The notes: a model not told the origin generated them from the sequence alone. Shown: positions 36,741 to 45,776, counted from the first letter of the stretch. The stretch is 56,635 bases of DNA from Candidatus Methanoperedens sp. (GCA_023249105.1 JAHFDG010000021.1:1-56635); one strand, 5' to 3'. Numbers and translations: made by a program.

Positions 36741-36757
36741 CTGGGGTGCGACCCCAG
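36741..36757 (+). other. GC-rich stem-loop in the gap after gmhB
   Basis: CTGGGGT, loop GCG, ACCCCAG forms a 7-bp perfect stem in the otherwise AT-rich 272-bp gap 36666-36937. It is flanked by GCGC upstream and GGCGCC downstream that could extend the fold. No T-run follows directly, so it is not a typical terminator. The rest of the gap shows nothing beyond a possible TATA box (TATATAATTATG, about 36884-36895) before the antitoxin gene. Confidence 0.45.
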
Positions 36758-36946
36758 ACCCCTGTGAGGCGCCGCCGATGGCGGGATTTAGCATTAGATA
36801 ATCGGTTGATTCGGTTCAACCATATCTGACCCCTCGTTCCAGCAGTCAGTGTTGGGTAGATAAAAGTTAAACGTATTGAACACTATATAATTATGAATAC
36901 AAAATTTTCAGAGAAATGCCAGGATTGATTACAAGAGGTGATGAGA

Positions 36947-37261
36947 TTGTTGTCCCAAGAATTGATGAGAAAAGAAATACAAATCGGTCCAAAGATAGGA
37001 CTTTATAAAAGTGAGCAAGAATTTATAAGTGAAGCTATTAATACGCTTATGGCATCCAGAAAAGATTTGAGAATAGCCATAGCATCTGAATTATATAGAA
37101 ATGATGATATCTCTTTTGGAAAAGCATGTGAAATAGCCTCCCTGGATATTGAAGAAATGAAAGAGGAATTGCACAAGAGAAAGATCAAGAGAAAGGTAAA
37201 TGTGTCTTTGGTTGAAATGGAAAACATGGCAACGGAGGCCATAAGAATTGCAGGAAGATAA
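36947..37261 (+). CDS. UPF0175-like antitoxin
   Basis: About 104 aa. The N-terminal half has the ribbon-helix-helix-like LYKSEQEFISEAINTLM. The second half, DISFGKACEIASLDIEEMKEEL, is the UPF0175 pattern of a helix-turn-helix antitoxin. The only strong ribosome site, GAGGTGA at 36935-36941, overlaps GTG 36938 and abuts ATG 36941, so those cannot be the start; TTG at 36947 or 36950 is best placed. It overlaps the toxin gene by 14 bases. It would neutralise the PIN toxin and repress their promoter, as is known for such pairs. Confidence 0.75.
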   Translation: MLSQELMRKEIQIGPKIGLYKSEQEFISEAINTLMASRKDLRIAIASELYRNDDISFGKACEIASLDIEEMKEELHKRKIKRKVNVSLVEMENMATEAIRIAGR

Positions 37262-37745
37262 AATCATAATACTGGATACTGATTTCTTAAGCTCTTTTTT
37301 GAAAATTGGCAAATTGAATTTGGTGAAGGATTTTTTTAATGTTGAGTTTCTTCATATTCCAGTCGGTGTGTTGAGAGAGATTTCAGCAACCAGTTTGATG
37401 AATGAATTTTTAGAAATAAATTATATAAAAACAGTACAAGTTTCACAGAAGCATTTTGGAATTTTGAAAGCTGAGGAATTTGACCGTCTTGGTTCAGGAG
37501 AAAAAGAATGTATGGCTTTATGCAAGCAATATCCAAATTCTTTGCTCTTTATCAGTGATAATAAGGCGAGAAAAGTTGCTATGAAAAACGGTATTGTAGT
37601 TTTGAACATTTCAGGGTTCCTGCTTGCATGTAAAAAGACCATGTTTTTGGAAACAAATGAAATTGCTACGATTATGAATGATCTGAAACAAAAAGATTAT
37701 TATGAATTTAGCGCGGTTGAAAAGAAAGAATTATTGAAATCTTGA
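37248..37745 (+). CDS. PIN-domain toxin, DUF3368-like
   Basis: A 165-aa PIN-domain nuclease. IILDTDFLSSFLK supplies the first acidic residues (Asp10/Asp12), LGSGEKECMALC the central Glu, and FISDNKARKVA the third Asp, the usual metal-binding set. It resembles the DUF3368 group that pairs with UPF0175 antitoxins. Start is TTG 37248 with GGAGG eight bases ahead. The pair sits between gmhB and the transaldolase, next to a relic of gmhB, so it looks like an insertion into the heptose operon. Confidence 0.8.
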   Translation: MQEDKIIILDTDFLSSFLKIGKLNLVKDFFNVEFLHIPVGVLREISATSLMNEFLEINYIKTVQVSQKHFGILKAEEFDRLGSGEKECMALCKQYPNSLLFISDNKARKVAMKNGIVVLNISGFLLACKKTMFLETNEIATIMNDLKQKDYYEFSAVEKKELLKS

Positions 37746-37909
37746 AGGTGTATTTATTACATATATATTATATATCCAAAGTTCTGGCGCTTCTCATAAG
37801 CCGATGCAACATCCCGCACAAAAAATCCAACTTAACCCAATAGTTATATCAGTTGCCGGCGCTTCCCATGCCACATGCAACCACAAGCGCACCCTCCTCT
37901 CAGACTGTA

Positions 37910-37996
37910 AAAAAACGCGGGAAAAGCCAGCCGGATTATAAAACTGAAAATTTGAAAGAGGCTGTAAATATAATACTTCATATAGACCAAAAATAA
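37910..37996 (+). pseudogene. relic of the gmhB 3' end
   Basis: Read in the gmhB frame this stretch gives KKRGKSQPDYKTENLKEAVN then IILHIDQK and a stop. The real gmhB C-terminus reads HKRGKSLPDYKTKNLKEAVN then IILQIDKGIAQK. About 85% of residues match and the stop is kept. It is a second, decayed copy of about 85 bases, located just before the transaldolase start. It shows that gmhB once ended here. In the remaining part of the 280-bp gap (37746-37909) I see no gene. Confidence 0.88.
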
Positions 37997-38025
37997 TTAA
38001 TTTACAAAAGAAACTGAGGTAAATC

Positions 38026-38742
38026 ATGAAAGGATTAAAACAATTTAAAATCAAGCTGTATGCCGATGGTGCGGATTTGAAGGAGATGATAGGGGTTTAT
38101 AATGAAGGAATTGTAAGCGGTTTCACCACAAATCCTACATTGATGAGAAAAGCCGGCGTAAAGAACTATGAAGATTTTGCAAAAGCTGCGCTGAAAGCGA
38201 TTCCTGACCTTCCTGTATCATTCGAGGTATTCTCGGATGACCTGGGCGGGATGGAGAGGGAAGCCCGTAAAATCGCTGGCTGGGGTGAAAACGCTTACAT
38301 AAAGATACCTGTCACAAATACTAAAGGAGAAAGCACAGCATCCCTGGTTAAAAAGTTGTCACATGACGGATTAAAGCTGAATGTAACTGCCATTTTAACA
38401 ATCGAGCAGGTAAAACAAGTCTCTCGTGCTCTTTCGCCTGCAACCCCAAGTATAGTTTCAGTGTTTGCAGGGCGAATTGCTGATACCGGTAGGGACCCCG
38501 TGCCCATAATGAAAGAAGCGGTTGGGATTTTGAAATCGAATACGAAATCGGAACTTCTATGGGCAAGTACCAGGGAATTACTGAATCTTGCGCAGGCTGA
38601 ATCATGCGGATGCCACATTATAACAATTACCAATGATATATTGAAAAAAGTCCCGATGCTTGGCAAGGATCTTAATGAGTTATCGCTGGATACTGTTAAG
38701 ATGTTCTATAATGATGCACATGCGGCGGGGTATATGATTTGA
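38026..38742 (+). CDS. transaldolase family, TalC/FSA-like
   Basis: A 238-aa class I aldolase of the small transaldolase (MipB/TalC) subfamily. LYADGADLKEM holds the first Asp, VSGFTTNPTLMRKAG is the family signature, and the Schiff-base Lys93 lies in YIKIPVTNTKGE. Transaldolase activity makes sedoheptulose-7-phosphate from fructose-6-phosphate and erythrose-4-phosphate, the entry point for heptose synthesis. This fits the operon, although F6P aldolase activity is also possible. GAGG just upstream of the ATG (38015-38020 region) is its ribosome site. Confidence 0.88.
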   Translation: MKGLKQFKIKLYADGADLKEMIGVYNEGIVSGFTTNPTLMRKAGVKNYEDFAKAALKAIPDLPVSFEVFSDDLGGMEREARKIAGWGENAYIKIPVTNTKGESTASLVKKLSHDGLKLNVTAILTIEQVKQVSRALSPATPSIVSVFAGRIADTGRDPVPIMKEAVGILKSNTKSELLWASTRELLNLAQAESCGCHIITITNDILKKVPMLGKDLNELSLDTVKMFYNDAHAAGYMI

Positions 38743-38758
38743 TTTAGCTTATAATAAT

Positions 38759-39169
38759 TTATTGATCAATTGAATCTTTATTGAAAACATAAGAATTACT
38801 GGCATAATATCCCCATGCAAAACTTATTAATATCTGTATAACTTTTGAAGCCAATAATCCAATGCTCAATAATTGTACACTTATTATTAATATAATATTA
38901 TTTAGAATATAAGTAATTACAACAAGTGATAAATATCTATTAAACGTTTTTAAATTTTTATTTGTGAAATATTGAAATGTCCAATTTTTTTGTAGATAAT
39001 ATACAATGAGAGTAGCAAATGTGAAAGAGAATATATTGGAAATTAAGTAATTTAAATGAAAAGTATAAATAATCAAACTATACAATGTAAAATCGGTTAT
39101 TGCACCTGTACCACCTACAATACAATATTTAAAATATTTTAGTAAATTATTTAACAAAAGATAGGTCAT
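38759..39169 (-). CDS. GtrA-family membrane protein
   Basis: A 136-aa protein with four hydrophobic helices. YCIVGGTGAITDFTLYSLII is the family start, then a middle N-x-x-W-T-F pattern (YYLQKNWTFQYF), and FAWGYYASNSYVF at the end. GtrA proteins are thought to help move lipid-linked sugars across the membrane. A GtrB-like GT2 is four genes upstream on the same strand (40790-41737), so the pair may supply lipid-phosphate sugars. Confidence 0.88.
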   Translation of the reverse strand: MTYLLLNNLLKYFKYCIVGGTGAITDFTLYSLIIYTFHLNYLISNIFSFTFATLIVYYLQKNWTFQYFTNKNLKTFNRYLSLVVITYILNNIILIISVQLLSIGLLASKVIQILISFAWGYYASNSYVFNKDSIDQ

Positions 39170-39248
39170 AACATCTTTAATAGTTTGGATTCATCTTCTG
39201 CAGAATTTGTGAAACACCCAAAAACGGACAATATGGCTTTTGAAAGCA

Positions 39249-39896
39249 TTATTCCTTTTCTCCATAAATTAGTAAATTCTGCCCTTGCCACCGCAATACA
39301 GGTATCTTTTCACAGAACTCACTAATGGCAATTGTCAGAGGAATAATTTTTTCATTTTGAAAAAATAAGACATATTTACCTGGTGTATATGAATGCTCGT
39401 TTAACGCTTTTGCTTCCTTGCCGAATTCACCAAGTTTCCTAGGGATACTTAATCCATTTGCTTCGCAAAGGAAAAAATATCTTCGAGTTACTCGAATCAT
39501 TTCATTGGCCATCATTGCTGGGGAATCCACATGATGCATCACATCAAAACAAAATACCAAATCAAAAGAGTTGTCATCAAAATCCAAAGATTGTGCATCC
39601 ATTTTAAATGCTCGGATCCCTTTCTGCTTCATGCAATCTGTTCCTTCTGCAGAGTATTCTATAGCAGTATAATCTTTTATGAAGTCAGGGTTCTTTTTCA
39701 TAATCAATTCATACATTTCGCCATTCCCACCTCCAATTTCCAGCACTGATAATGGCCCCAATCCGCTATAAAGCCTGAAAAAATATCTAAGATATTTAGG
39801 AAGTCGGTATCGTGCACCTATCAAACCTTCATTGGCAAATCGCGAAGATTTATTCTCCGAATAGACTTTATCATATAATTGCATCATACGGCTCAT
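39249..39896 (-). CDS. class I SAM-dependent methyltransferase
   Basis: A 215-aa methyltransferase. Motif I VLEIGGGNGEMYELI (residues about 50-64), acidic position in YTAIEYSAEGTD, and FDDNSFDLVFCFDVMHHV as motif post-I and II. All are intact. Ten bases after the next methyltransferase in the same direction. Substrate unknown. Confidence 0.85.
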   Translation of the reverse strand: MSRMMQLYDKVYSENKSSRFANEGLIGARYRLPKYLRYFFRLYSGLGPLSVLEIGGGNGEMYELIMKKNPDFIKDYTAIEYSAEGTDCMKQKGIRAFKMDAQSLDFDDNSFDLVFCFDVMHHVDSPAMMANEMIRVTRRYFFLCEANGLSIPRKLGEFGKEAKALNEHSYTPGKYVLFFQNEKIIPLTIAISEFCEKIPVLRWQGQNLLIYGEKE

Positions 39897-39905
39897 ATTA
39901 TAATC

Positions 39906-40793
39906 TCATTTTTTCATAGTTAACAAACATCTAATTCCAAACGGATATCTAATTCCAGCTCCAAGTGTTAATTCCATTAACATCAAAATATATAACAGGG
40001 AATTAGCTAATGAACCCCCAATGTGGATCATATTTTTTGTCTCCATTTGTTTTTCAGCTATTGTTTTATTATTTTTATGTTTATTCTTGAGCTTTACAAA
40101 CCTGAAAAAAGGATAGATGAAGAATCCGAGGTGGGAAGCATAAAGGAGTTTAAAACCGATCTTTTCTGACATAAGTACCAGTTTTTCACTATCATATCTC
40201 CGGTAATGTTTTAATAGTTCATCATAAAAATCATAAAGTTCCTGGTTTGCAGGAACTTCGATAACCACTATGCCACCAGGTTTTAAAATTCTATGTAGTT
40301 GTTTCAAAGCTTGTTGGTCATCTTTTATATGCTCAAGAACATTTAATAAAACAACCGCATCCACCGAGTTGTCTGGCAAAGGACACTTTGTTAGATCAAA
40401 CTGAATTAACGGTACATTTTGTGTATATTTAGCAAGTCTCTCCAGTGGTTCCGAGATGCAATCTGAACCAATTATGAAAGCATTTGAAGCTTTTAACTTG
40501 AGGTCGCGGAGAAAATATCCCGAAGAGGATCCCACTTCAAGTATGACAGACCCTTCTTTATCTATTACATTTTTTAGTTGAGATAGAGCATTGCGCCGCG
40601 ATGCTTTGTCTATATAATGATTCCCATGGCTTGCCTCAGTTTCATGAAAAACAGTTAAACTGTCGTTCCAACCGCTTGAATCTTCTGTATATTTAAGCAC
40701 AGACACTTTCTGTCCTTCAATTGTAAACCCCCTTCCGGTCCAGATCGGCCTTTCATGAAATCCATGAGGAATTGGCCATTCAAAATCCATCAC
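39906..40793 (-). CDS. class I SAM-dependent methyltransferase
   Basis: A 295-aa protein. Motif I VILEVGSSSGYFLRDLK is at about residues 103-119, FDLTKCPLPDNSVDAVVLLN follows with NVLEHIKDD, and ILKPGGIVVIEVP closes the core. The first 100 residues are a separate soluble region, and the C-terminus has a hydrophobic helix. Overlaps the GtrB-like gene by four bases, so it is cotranscribed. It may methylate the sugar or lipid made there. Confidence 0.85.
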   Translation of the reverse strand: MMDFEWPIPHGFHERPIWTGRGFTIEGQKVSVLKYTEDSSGWNDSLTVFHETEASHGNHYIDKASRRNALSQLKNVIDKEGSVILEVGSSSGYFLRDLKLKASNAFIIGSDCISEPLERLAKYTQNVPLIQFDLTKCPLPDNSVDAVVLLNVLEHIKDDQQALKQLHRILKPGGIVVIEVPANQELYDFYDELLKHYRRYDSEKLVLMSEKIGFKLLYASHLGFFIYPFFRFVKLKNKHKNNKTIAEKQMETKNMIHIGGSLANSLLYILMLMELTLGAGIRYPFGIRCLLTMKK

Positions 40794-41737
40794 ATGTTCT
40801 CCATTTCCTCAATAATATACATCGGACGCCTTTTTACTTCCTCATATATACGACCAACGTATTCCCCCATAATACCAAGCGATAGCAGTTGGACTCCTGC
40901 AAAGAATGTTATCAAAATGATTGTCCATGTAAGCCCTGGTGTAAGATCTATATGCAATATTATTTTTTGAAATAAAAACCATATCCCTAATAGAAAACTT
41001 GCACCAGCGATCAAAGCACCCAACAATGAGGCTACCTGCAATGGGCGGATGGAAAAACCAACAATCCCATTAAATGCGATTCTCAACGATCCAAGATACT
41101 TATTATAATTTGTTTTTCCAGACACACGTTCGTCCCGATCGTATTCGACAAATGTCTGCCTGAAACCAACAAAAGCAACCAGACCCCTGAGGAAACCATG
41201 CGTTTCGTTAAGTTTTTTTAATTCTTCAACAATCCTTCTGTCCATTAATCGGAAATCACCTGTATCTTTAGGGATTTGCACATCTGAAATACTGTTAATG
41301 ACACGATAGCCAAAGTGCGATATCCACTCTTTAATAAAAGTCTCTCCTTTACGTGATCGCCGCTTTGCATAAACAACTTTAAACCCTTCGCGCCATTTCT
41401 CAAGCATTTGTTCTATTAATTCAGGGGGATCCTGCAAATCAACATCGATGACAACACAGACCTCACCTTTGCAAGAATGAATCCCAGCCATAGTCGCTGC
41501 AGGCTGACCAAATCTGCGGCTGAACTTAATTAAACGAATGTTGGGATTGCGTTTAATTTCTTCCTGGATTACCTGTTCTGTATTATCTGGAGAAGGATCT
41601 AAACAAAAAATAATTTCGTAATGTGATGGTTGTAATTTTTCCATTACAGCTTCAGTTCTCTTCAAAAATGGTTCGATGTTAGACTCTTCTCGATAAACTG
41701 GAACGATGATTGAGATTGATGCATTATTAACGGTCAT
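40790..41737 (-). CDS. GtrB/DPM1-type polyprenyl-phosphate glycosyltransferase
   Basis: About 315 aa from ATG 41737, where the conserved region begins (SISIIVPVYREESNI). It has the DPM1 set: CLDPSPDNT, SRRFGQPAATMAGIHS, the metal site VIDVDLQDPPELI, and GDFRLMDRRIV. Two C-terminal membrane helices (residues about 230-290) fit the GtrB/ArnC/DpgS group, which loads a sugar from its nucleotide onto polyprenyl or dolichyl phosphate. An upstream extension to 41824 adds 29 unlike residues and is not used. Confidence 0.9.
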   Translation of the reverse strand: MTVNNASISIIVPVYREESNIEPFLKRTEAVMEKLQPSHYEIIFCLDPSPDNTEQVIQEEIKRNPNIRLIKFSRRFGQPAATMAGIHSCKGEVCVVIDVDLQDPPELIEQMLEKWREGFKVVYAKRRSRKGETFIKEWISHFGYRVINSISDVQIPKDTGDFRLMDRRIVEELKKLNETHGFLRGLVAFVGFRQTFVEYDRDERVSGKTNYNKYLGSLRIAFNGIVGFSIRPLQVASLLGALIAGASFLLGIWFLFQKIILHIDLTPGLTWTIILITFFAGVQLLSLGIMGEYVGRIYEEVKRRPMYIIEEMENM

Positions 41738-41846
41738 TATTTTATCCAATTTCCTATTCGTAAAGTCAAGACAAATAATACGTTTATCTATATTAAATGT
41801 TATAGTGTTAAATTTTAAAAACATTTTTTTCTCAAATAATTCGACA

Positions 41847-41864
41847 ATTCATGAAATCATGAAT
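41847..41864. promoter_or_regulatory. perfect palindrome between divergent genes, possible operator
   Basis: ATTCATGA, AA, TCATGAAT is an 8+2+8 perfect inverted repeat in the 226-bp gap between the GtrB-like gene (minus) and the PMT-like gene (plus). Both genes would have their promoters here, which makes an operator possible. The repeat is too AT-rich and short to form a stable terminator. Confidence 0.45.
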
Positions 41865-41963
41865 ATGATAAATGTACGTTCCATTACTATAATTCTCAGA
41901 TATATTTTTAAGTGCAGAAGCTATTGGTATCACTGTTAAAAGAGTAGTTATAAAATTAAATCC

Positions 41964-44066
41964 ATGAATTCCAAATATCTCAAATTGGTTAAAAAAAATC
42001 CTGACATACTTTTCGTAATCCTCTTATCCTTATTTTTAACCTCTCTCTCCTATTTAACCCAGTCCTATGAAAAAAACCCTCTGCTCTACCTCCGCTGGGT
42101 GCTGGGAATATTTTTCATATATGCACTCTCCGGCTATCCTTTCACAGTTGCCCTTTATCCAAAGGAAGGACTCGGTTTTCTAGAGCGCCTGATGCTGAGT
42201 TCAGGCATCAGCATGCTGCTGACGTATCCGGCAGGTATTGTCAATGAAATATATGAGGGAAAAATTAACGTCTTTATTCCTCACCTTGCAGGCGATATGG
42301 CTGCACTGAGCGGGCTTGTGTTCTTGGGCTCTATTCTTGCTTTGCACGCCAGGAAAAATGAAAATACATTTTTTAAGTTTAATTTCAAAAATCACGCGGC
42401 ACAGTTTATCAAAAATAAAATAGAGATACTGTTAGCCTTGAACTTGATTTTATTTTTTTTACTTTCAATACTCAATATTGATAAAGCAGGAATATACAAC
42501 GATGAGTGGAATCTCATAAAACAGTCATATAATCTCGTGGATGGGAATCTCGCAGCCAGAAATGCATATACAATCTCATTTGTAGATCATTCGCCCCTTG
42601 GAAATTTCATCGGTCATTTTACGATGCAAGTGATAAACCCTCTGGGACTTCATATGATCAATGATGTGTGGGTTTTCCGAATTTCAAGCGTGATTGTAGG
42701 ATTTCTCAGCATCCTGTTCGTGTATATTATGGCAAAAAATATGTTCAATAGCAAGGTAGGTCTGATCTCATCGGTGCTGGTTGCTGTATCCGGCTACCAT
42801 GTAGTAATGACCAGCATTTTCTTTCCCCGCGATGCCTACCAGATGCCTTTTATGATAATTGCACTATACTTTTTTTACAGGAGCCTGAATGGAATCCAGA
42901 AAGACATGCTTGTTAGCGGGTTGTTTTTAGGGGCTTCGATGCTTGTAAAATTCCCGGCAGTTTTACTCATTCCTGTAATTTATATTTTAAATCTTGCCAG
43001 AACAGGAAGGTTATTGGATAAGAGGCTTTCAAAAATATATCTTGTCGGTGTTATTGTGTTCTCCCCTGTCCTATTTTATAATCTTGGAGCATACTTAACC
43101 ACAGGCTATACGGACGTGCCCTTTTCAAAGCTCCTGGGAAATCCAATGTCTCCGAATGGACCAAATATAAGGGAATATGGAGGAGAGCCGTTTGCCGCTC
43201 AAAATTTAATAAATGCTATTACGATACTGTATGGGCATTTTTCTACTGTGATAATGGTCTTATTTTTACTCTCAATAGTGTATGCGATATTCCATATATA
43301 CAAAAAGCGTGACTGTGATGAATTGAGCTTTTTTGTTTTATGGGCAGCAGGTACAATATTATTTTTCTGGATAGCCGGGGCTGGAATTTTCTACCTGCAC
43401 CCGATTACTGTTCCTCTTTCCATTCTGTCTGGATATTTTATAACAGGTCAATATAATAAATATAATTCTAGGGTATATTTAATCACTGCATTTTTCCTTC
43501 TCTTGCTGTACTCGGCGCATTATGCCTACGGAGTGAACGTTAATGATATGACTTTTAAAGGAAACAAGGTATTTCCGGATTATGGTTCTGGAGAACTTAG
43601 AGACTTTCTCCTAAAATATTACAATGTTGATAACGATATCGTAGTTGTTAGCGACGAAATTACACACTCTGTTATTGGGTGGGGGATCTCCTCTATTGTC
43701 CTGCAAAAAATATCCCCTGGAGCATACGACTATTCTGAGTTAAAAGGAATCAAGGATATGAATTATAAACGAATAGAATTCCAGGAGAAAAGTATTTTGA
43801 CATTCAACAACAATACGCTCATTGCAGGTTTATCTAATTTCTCATTAGAAAATACAACAAAATATGACAAAATAATAGCTATCATACCTCATCAGACATA
43901 TTTAGCACCAGGCGCCTTCATAGCAGACCCGGAAATGATCAGTGCAGAAAGATATGGGCTTTCAAAAAATAAATCCAAGTTTATCGAATCTAAATATCAG
44001 CCTTCCAGGATTATTTATGACAGAACAGGAAATCCTACTTTCTATATCTACCTTTTAACGACGTGA
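41964..44066 (+). CDS. GT39/PMT-like membrane glycosyltransferase, large
   Basis: A 700-aa protein with about 13 membrane segments. After the first set of helices, GIYNDEWNLIKQSYNL carries the acidic Asp-Glu of dolichyl-phosphate-sugar-dependent GT-C enzymes. FVDHSPLGNFIGHF and VFRISSVIVGFLSILFVYIMAK are the PMT_2 pattern that follows. The soluble tail from residue about 530 is outside. It is convergent with the AglD-like gene, the stops overlapping by 12 bases. Sugar and acceptor unknown. Confidence 0.85.
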   Translation: MNSKYLKLVKKNPDILFVILLSLFLTSLSYLTQSYEKNPLLYLRWVLGIFFIYALSGYPFTVALYPKEGLGFLERLMLSSGISMLLTYPAGIVNEIYEGKINVFIPHLAGDMAALSGLVFLGSILALHARKNENTFFKFNFKNHAAQFIKNKIEILLALNLILFFLLSILNIDKAGIYNDEWNLIKQSYNLVDGNLAARNAYTISFVDHSPLGNFIGHFTMQVINPLGLHMINDVWVFRISSVIVGFLSILFVYIMAKNMFNSKVGLISSVLVAVSGYHVVMTSIFFPRDAYQMPFMIIALYFFYRSLNGIQKDMLVSGLFLGASMLVKFPAVLLIPVIYILNLARTGRLLDKRLSKIYLVGVIVFSPVLFYNLGAYLTTGYTDVPFSKLLGNPMSPNGPNIREYGGEPFAAQNLINAITILYGHFSTVIMVLFLLSIVYAIFHIYKKRDCDELSFFVLWAAGTILFFWIAGAGIFYLHPITVPLSILSGYFITGQYNKYNSRVYLITAFFLLLLYSAHYAYGVNVNDMTFKGNKVFPDYGSGELRDFLLKYYNVDNDIVVVSDEITHSVIGWGISSIVLQKISPGAYDYSELKGIKDMNYKRIEFQEKSILTFNNNTLIAGLSNFSLENTTKYDKIIAIIPHQTYLAPGAFIADPEMISAERYGLSKNKSKFIESKYQPSRIIYDRTGNPTFYIYLLTT

Positions 44067-45776
44067 GCCTGTATTTACAAAATACGTCCTGGACGCAAAT
44101 CCCAGATGAACCGTCGAAATCAACCCGAATATAAGCGTAACCGATGCCCGCACAAAATGGTCAACCAGCGCCAGCGAAACGCCTGTTGATAATGGGATCC
44201 CGAAAAGTACAAAAACCCCTCCCATTGCTCCCTCATATATCCCAATCCCTGCTGGAGTTATTGGTATGGTCTGGGATACGAAGGACGTTATGCCAGCTAC
44301 GGCTGCCAGTGAAAAAGGGATCGGATATCCGATTGCAAAGGCTGCAAGATACGTGCCTGAGATTTCAAGGAACCACACTGGCAAGGATATGATTACAGAT
44401 AATACCACTGCGCTCGGGTTAGAGCAAATCTTCCTGAGACCTTCTTTCATCATATTCATAAAACCCGCAAGTTCCGGGATTCTTTTTCCAAGCTTTCTGG
44501 AAATGAATGAATCATATCTGTATGCAAAAATAAGCATCATCACAAGCAGGAATGCAATTGCAAGCGAAATTCCAGCCAGCGTGAGCACGGCAGTGCTTCT
44601 TGATAAAAGCACCGCGCCAACACCTAATAGTATTGAAAGTGTAAACATGTCCATAGCCCTCTCGATTACAATGGTAGTAAGGCTGATGCCCATTGGGATA
44701 TTCTCTGTAGATTTAAGAACCGCACCCCTTGAGATGTCGCCTATCCTTGCTGGAAGAAAGTAGTTGAGAAGGTAGCCAAACATAAGACTTTTAAAAAGAA
44801 TAGCCCTTGGTACAACATATCCTGATGTTCGAAGCAAAACACTCCACCTCCATGTACGCATAAAGAAGCTTGTTGTGATCGTTACAAAACCTAGAAGAAC
44901 GTAGAAAAAAGAGGCTTTTTTTATTGTTTCATAGACTTCTGAATAACCGGATAGTGAGAATATCCCCATCAATAAAAGTAACCCGAACAACATTGTACCC
45001 AGGAGTTTCAATTTTGACCCGGAAACTACTGAGCCAAACAAATCTCTGAGGCTTATGATAGTCCCGATAATGAACAGCTTTAGCAGACGGTTCCCGTATT
45101 TTGAGGCATTCTCCGAGAGTTTGAGTTTTGCCTCCCCCCGCTCTCGTCCACGCCACTTTACAGGAACCTCAGCACTTGTGAAACCCATTATGTGCGCTTT
45201 CAGGGGTATCTCTACAGTAAGATCAAAACCGCTGGCTTCAAGAGTACCTATTCCTATACTGGCAAGAACTTCCTTTCTATATGCCTTGAAAGCATTGGTA
45301 ATATCTTTATGTTTTATCCCGAAAAGGAGCCCTACTACGTTATTAAAGGCACGGTTTGCAACCATCTTAGCCAGGGGGTACCCGTCGGTAGCGCCGCCTT
45401 CAATGAACCGTGAGCCGTATGCGATATCATAGCCTTCCTCAATTTTGCGAACAAGTTTCGGTATGTCCTCCGGGTCATCCGACAGGTCACCCATCACGGG
45501 TATGATAATCTCACCAGTAGCGTTCTTTAAACCTTCCTTAACAGCATTTCCGAACCCAGGATTGAAATACCTGTGTACTGGCTTTATCCGTGGGTTCTTT
45601 CTTCCAAATTCATCAATTAATTCCCCTGTATTGTCCGTACTATTATCATTGACAAGAATGAGTTCATAATCCCTGGTCTCTGCATGCTTATCAAGAACGG
45701 AAAGCAATTCATCAAGTAAGTTGGGAAGATTTTCTGCTTCATTATGTGCAGGAACTACTATTGAGATTTCAGGCAT
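44055..45776 (-). CDS. AglD-like fusion of GT2 and LPG-synthase-type membrane domain
   Basis: A 573-aa two-part protein. Residues 1-235 are a DPM-like GT2: SIVVPAHNEAENLPNL, NDNSTDNT, PVMGDLSDDPEDI (metal site) and VPVKWRGRERGEAKLKL. Residues 250-570 form an eight-helix lysylphosphatidylglycerol-synthase-like membrane domain with FLPARIGDISRGAVL and ITPAGIGIYEGAMG, the UPF0104 signatures. Haloferax AglD, which loads the last mannose on dolichyl phosphate, has the same fusion. That supports a role in N-glycan completion. Gene name withheld because the sugar is not known here. Confidence 0.88.
   Translation of the reverse strand: MPEISIVVPAHNEAENLPNLLDELLSVLDKHAETRDYELILVNDNSTDNTGELIDEFGRKNPRIKPVHRYFNPGFGNAVKEGLKNATGEIIIPVMGDLSDDPEDIPKLVRKIEEGYDIAYGSRFIEGGATDGYPLAKMVANRAFNNVVGLLFGIKHKDITNAFKAYRKEVLASIGIGTLEASGFDLTVEIPLKAHIMGFTSAEVPVKWRGRERGEAKLKLSENASKYGNRLLKLFIIGTIISLRDLFGSVVSGSKLKLLGTMLFGLLLLMGIFSLSGYSEVYETIKKASFFYVLLGFVTITTSFFMRTWRWSVLLRTSGYVVPRAILFKSLMFGYLLNYFLPARIGDISRGAVLKSTENIPMGISLTTIVIERAMDMFTLSILLGVGAVLLSRSTAVLTLAGISLAIAFLLVMMLIFAYRYDSFISRKLGKRIPELAGFMNMMKEGLRKICSNPSAVVLSVIISLPVWFLEISGTYLAAFAIGYPIPFSLAAVAGITSFVSQTIPITPAGIGIYEGAMGGVFVLFGIPLSTGVSLALVDHFVRASVTLIFGLISTVHLGFASRTYFVNTGSRR

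Noticed and set aside
36741-36757. An intrinsic terminator after gmhB
   Set aside because: The stem is GC-rich but no T-run follows, and archaeal termination mostly uses T-runs without a stem.
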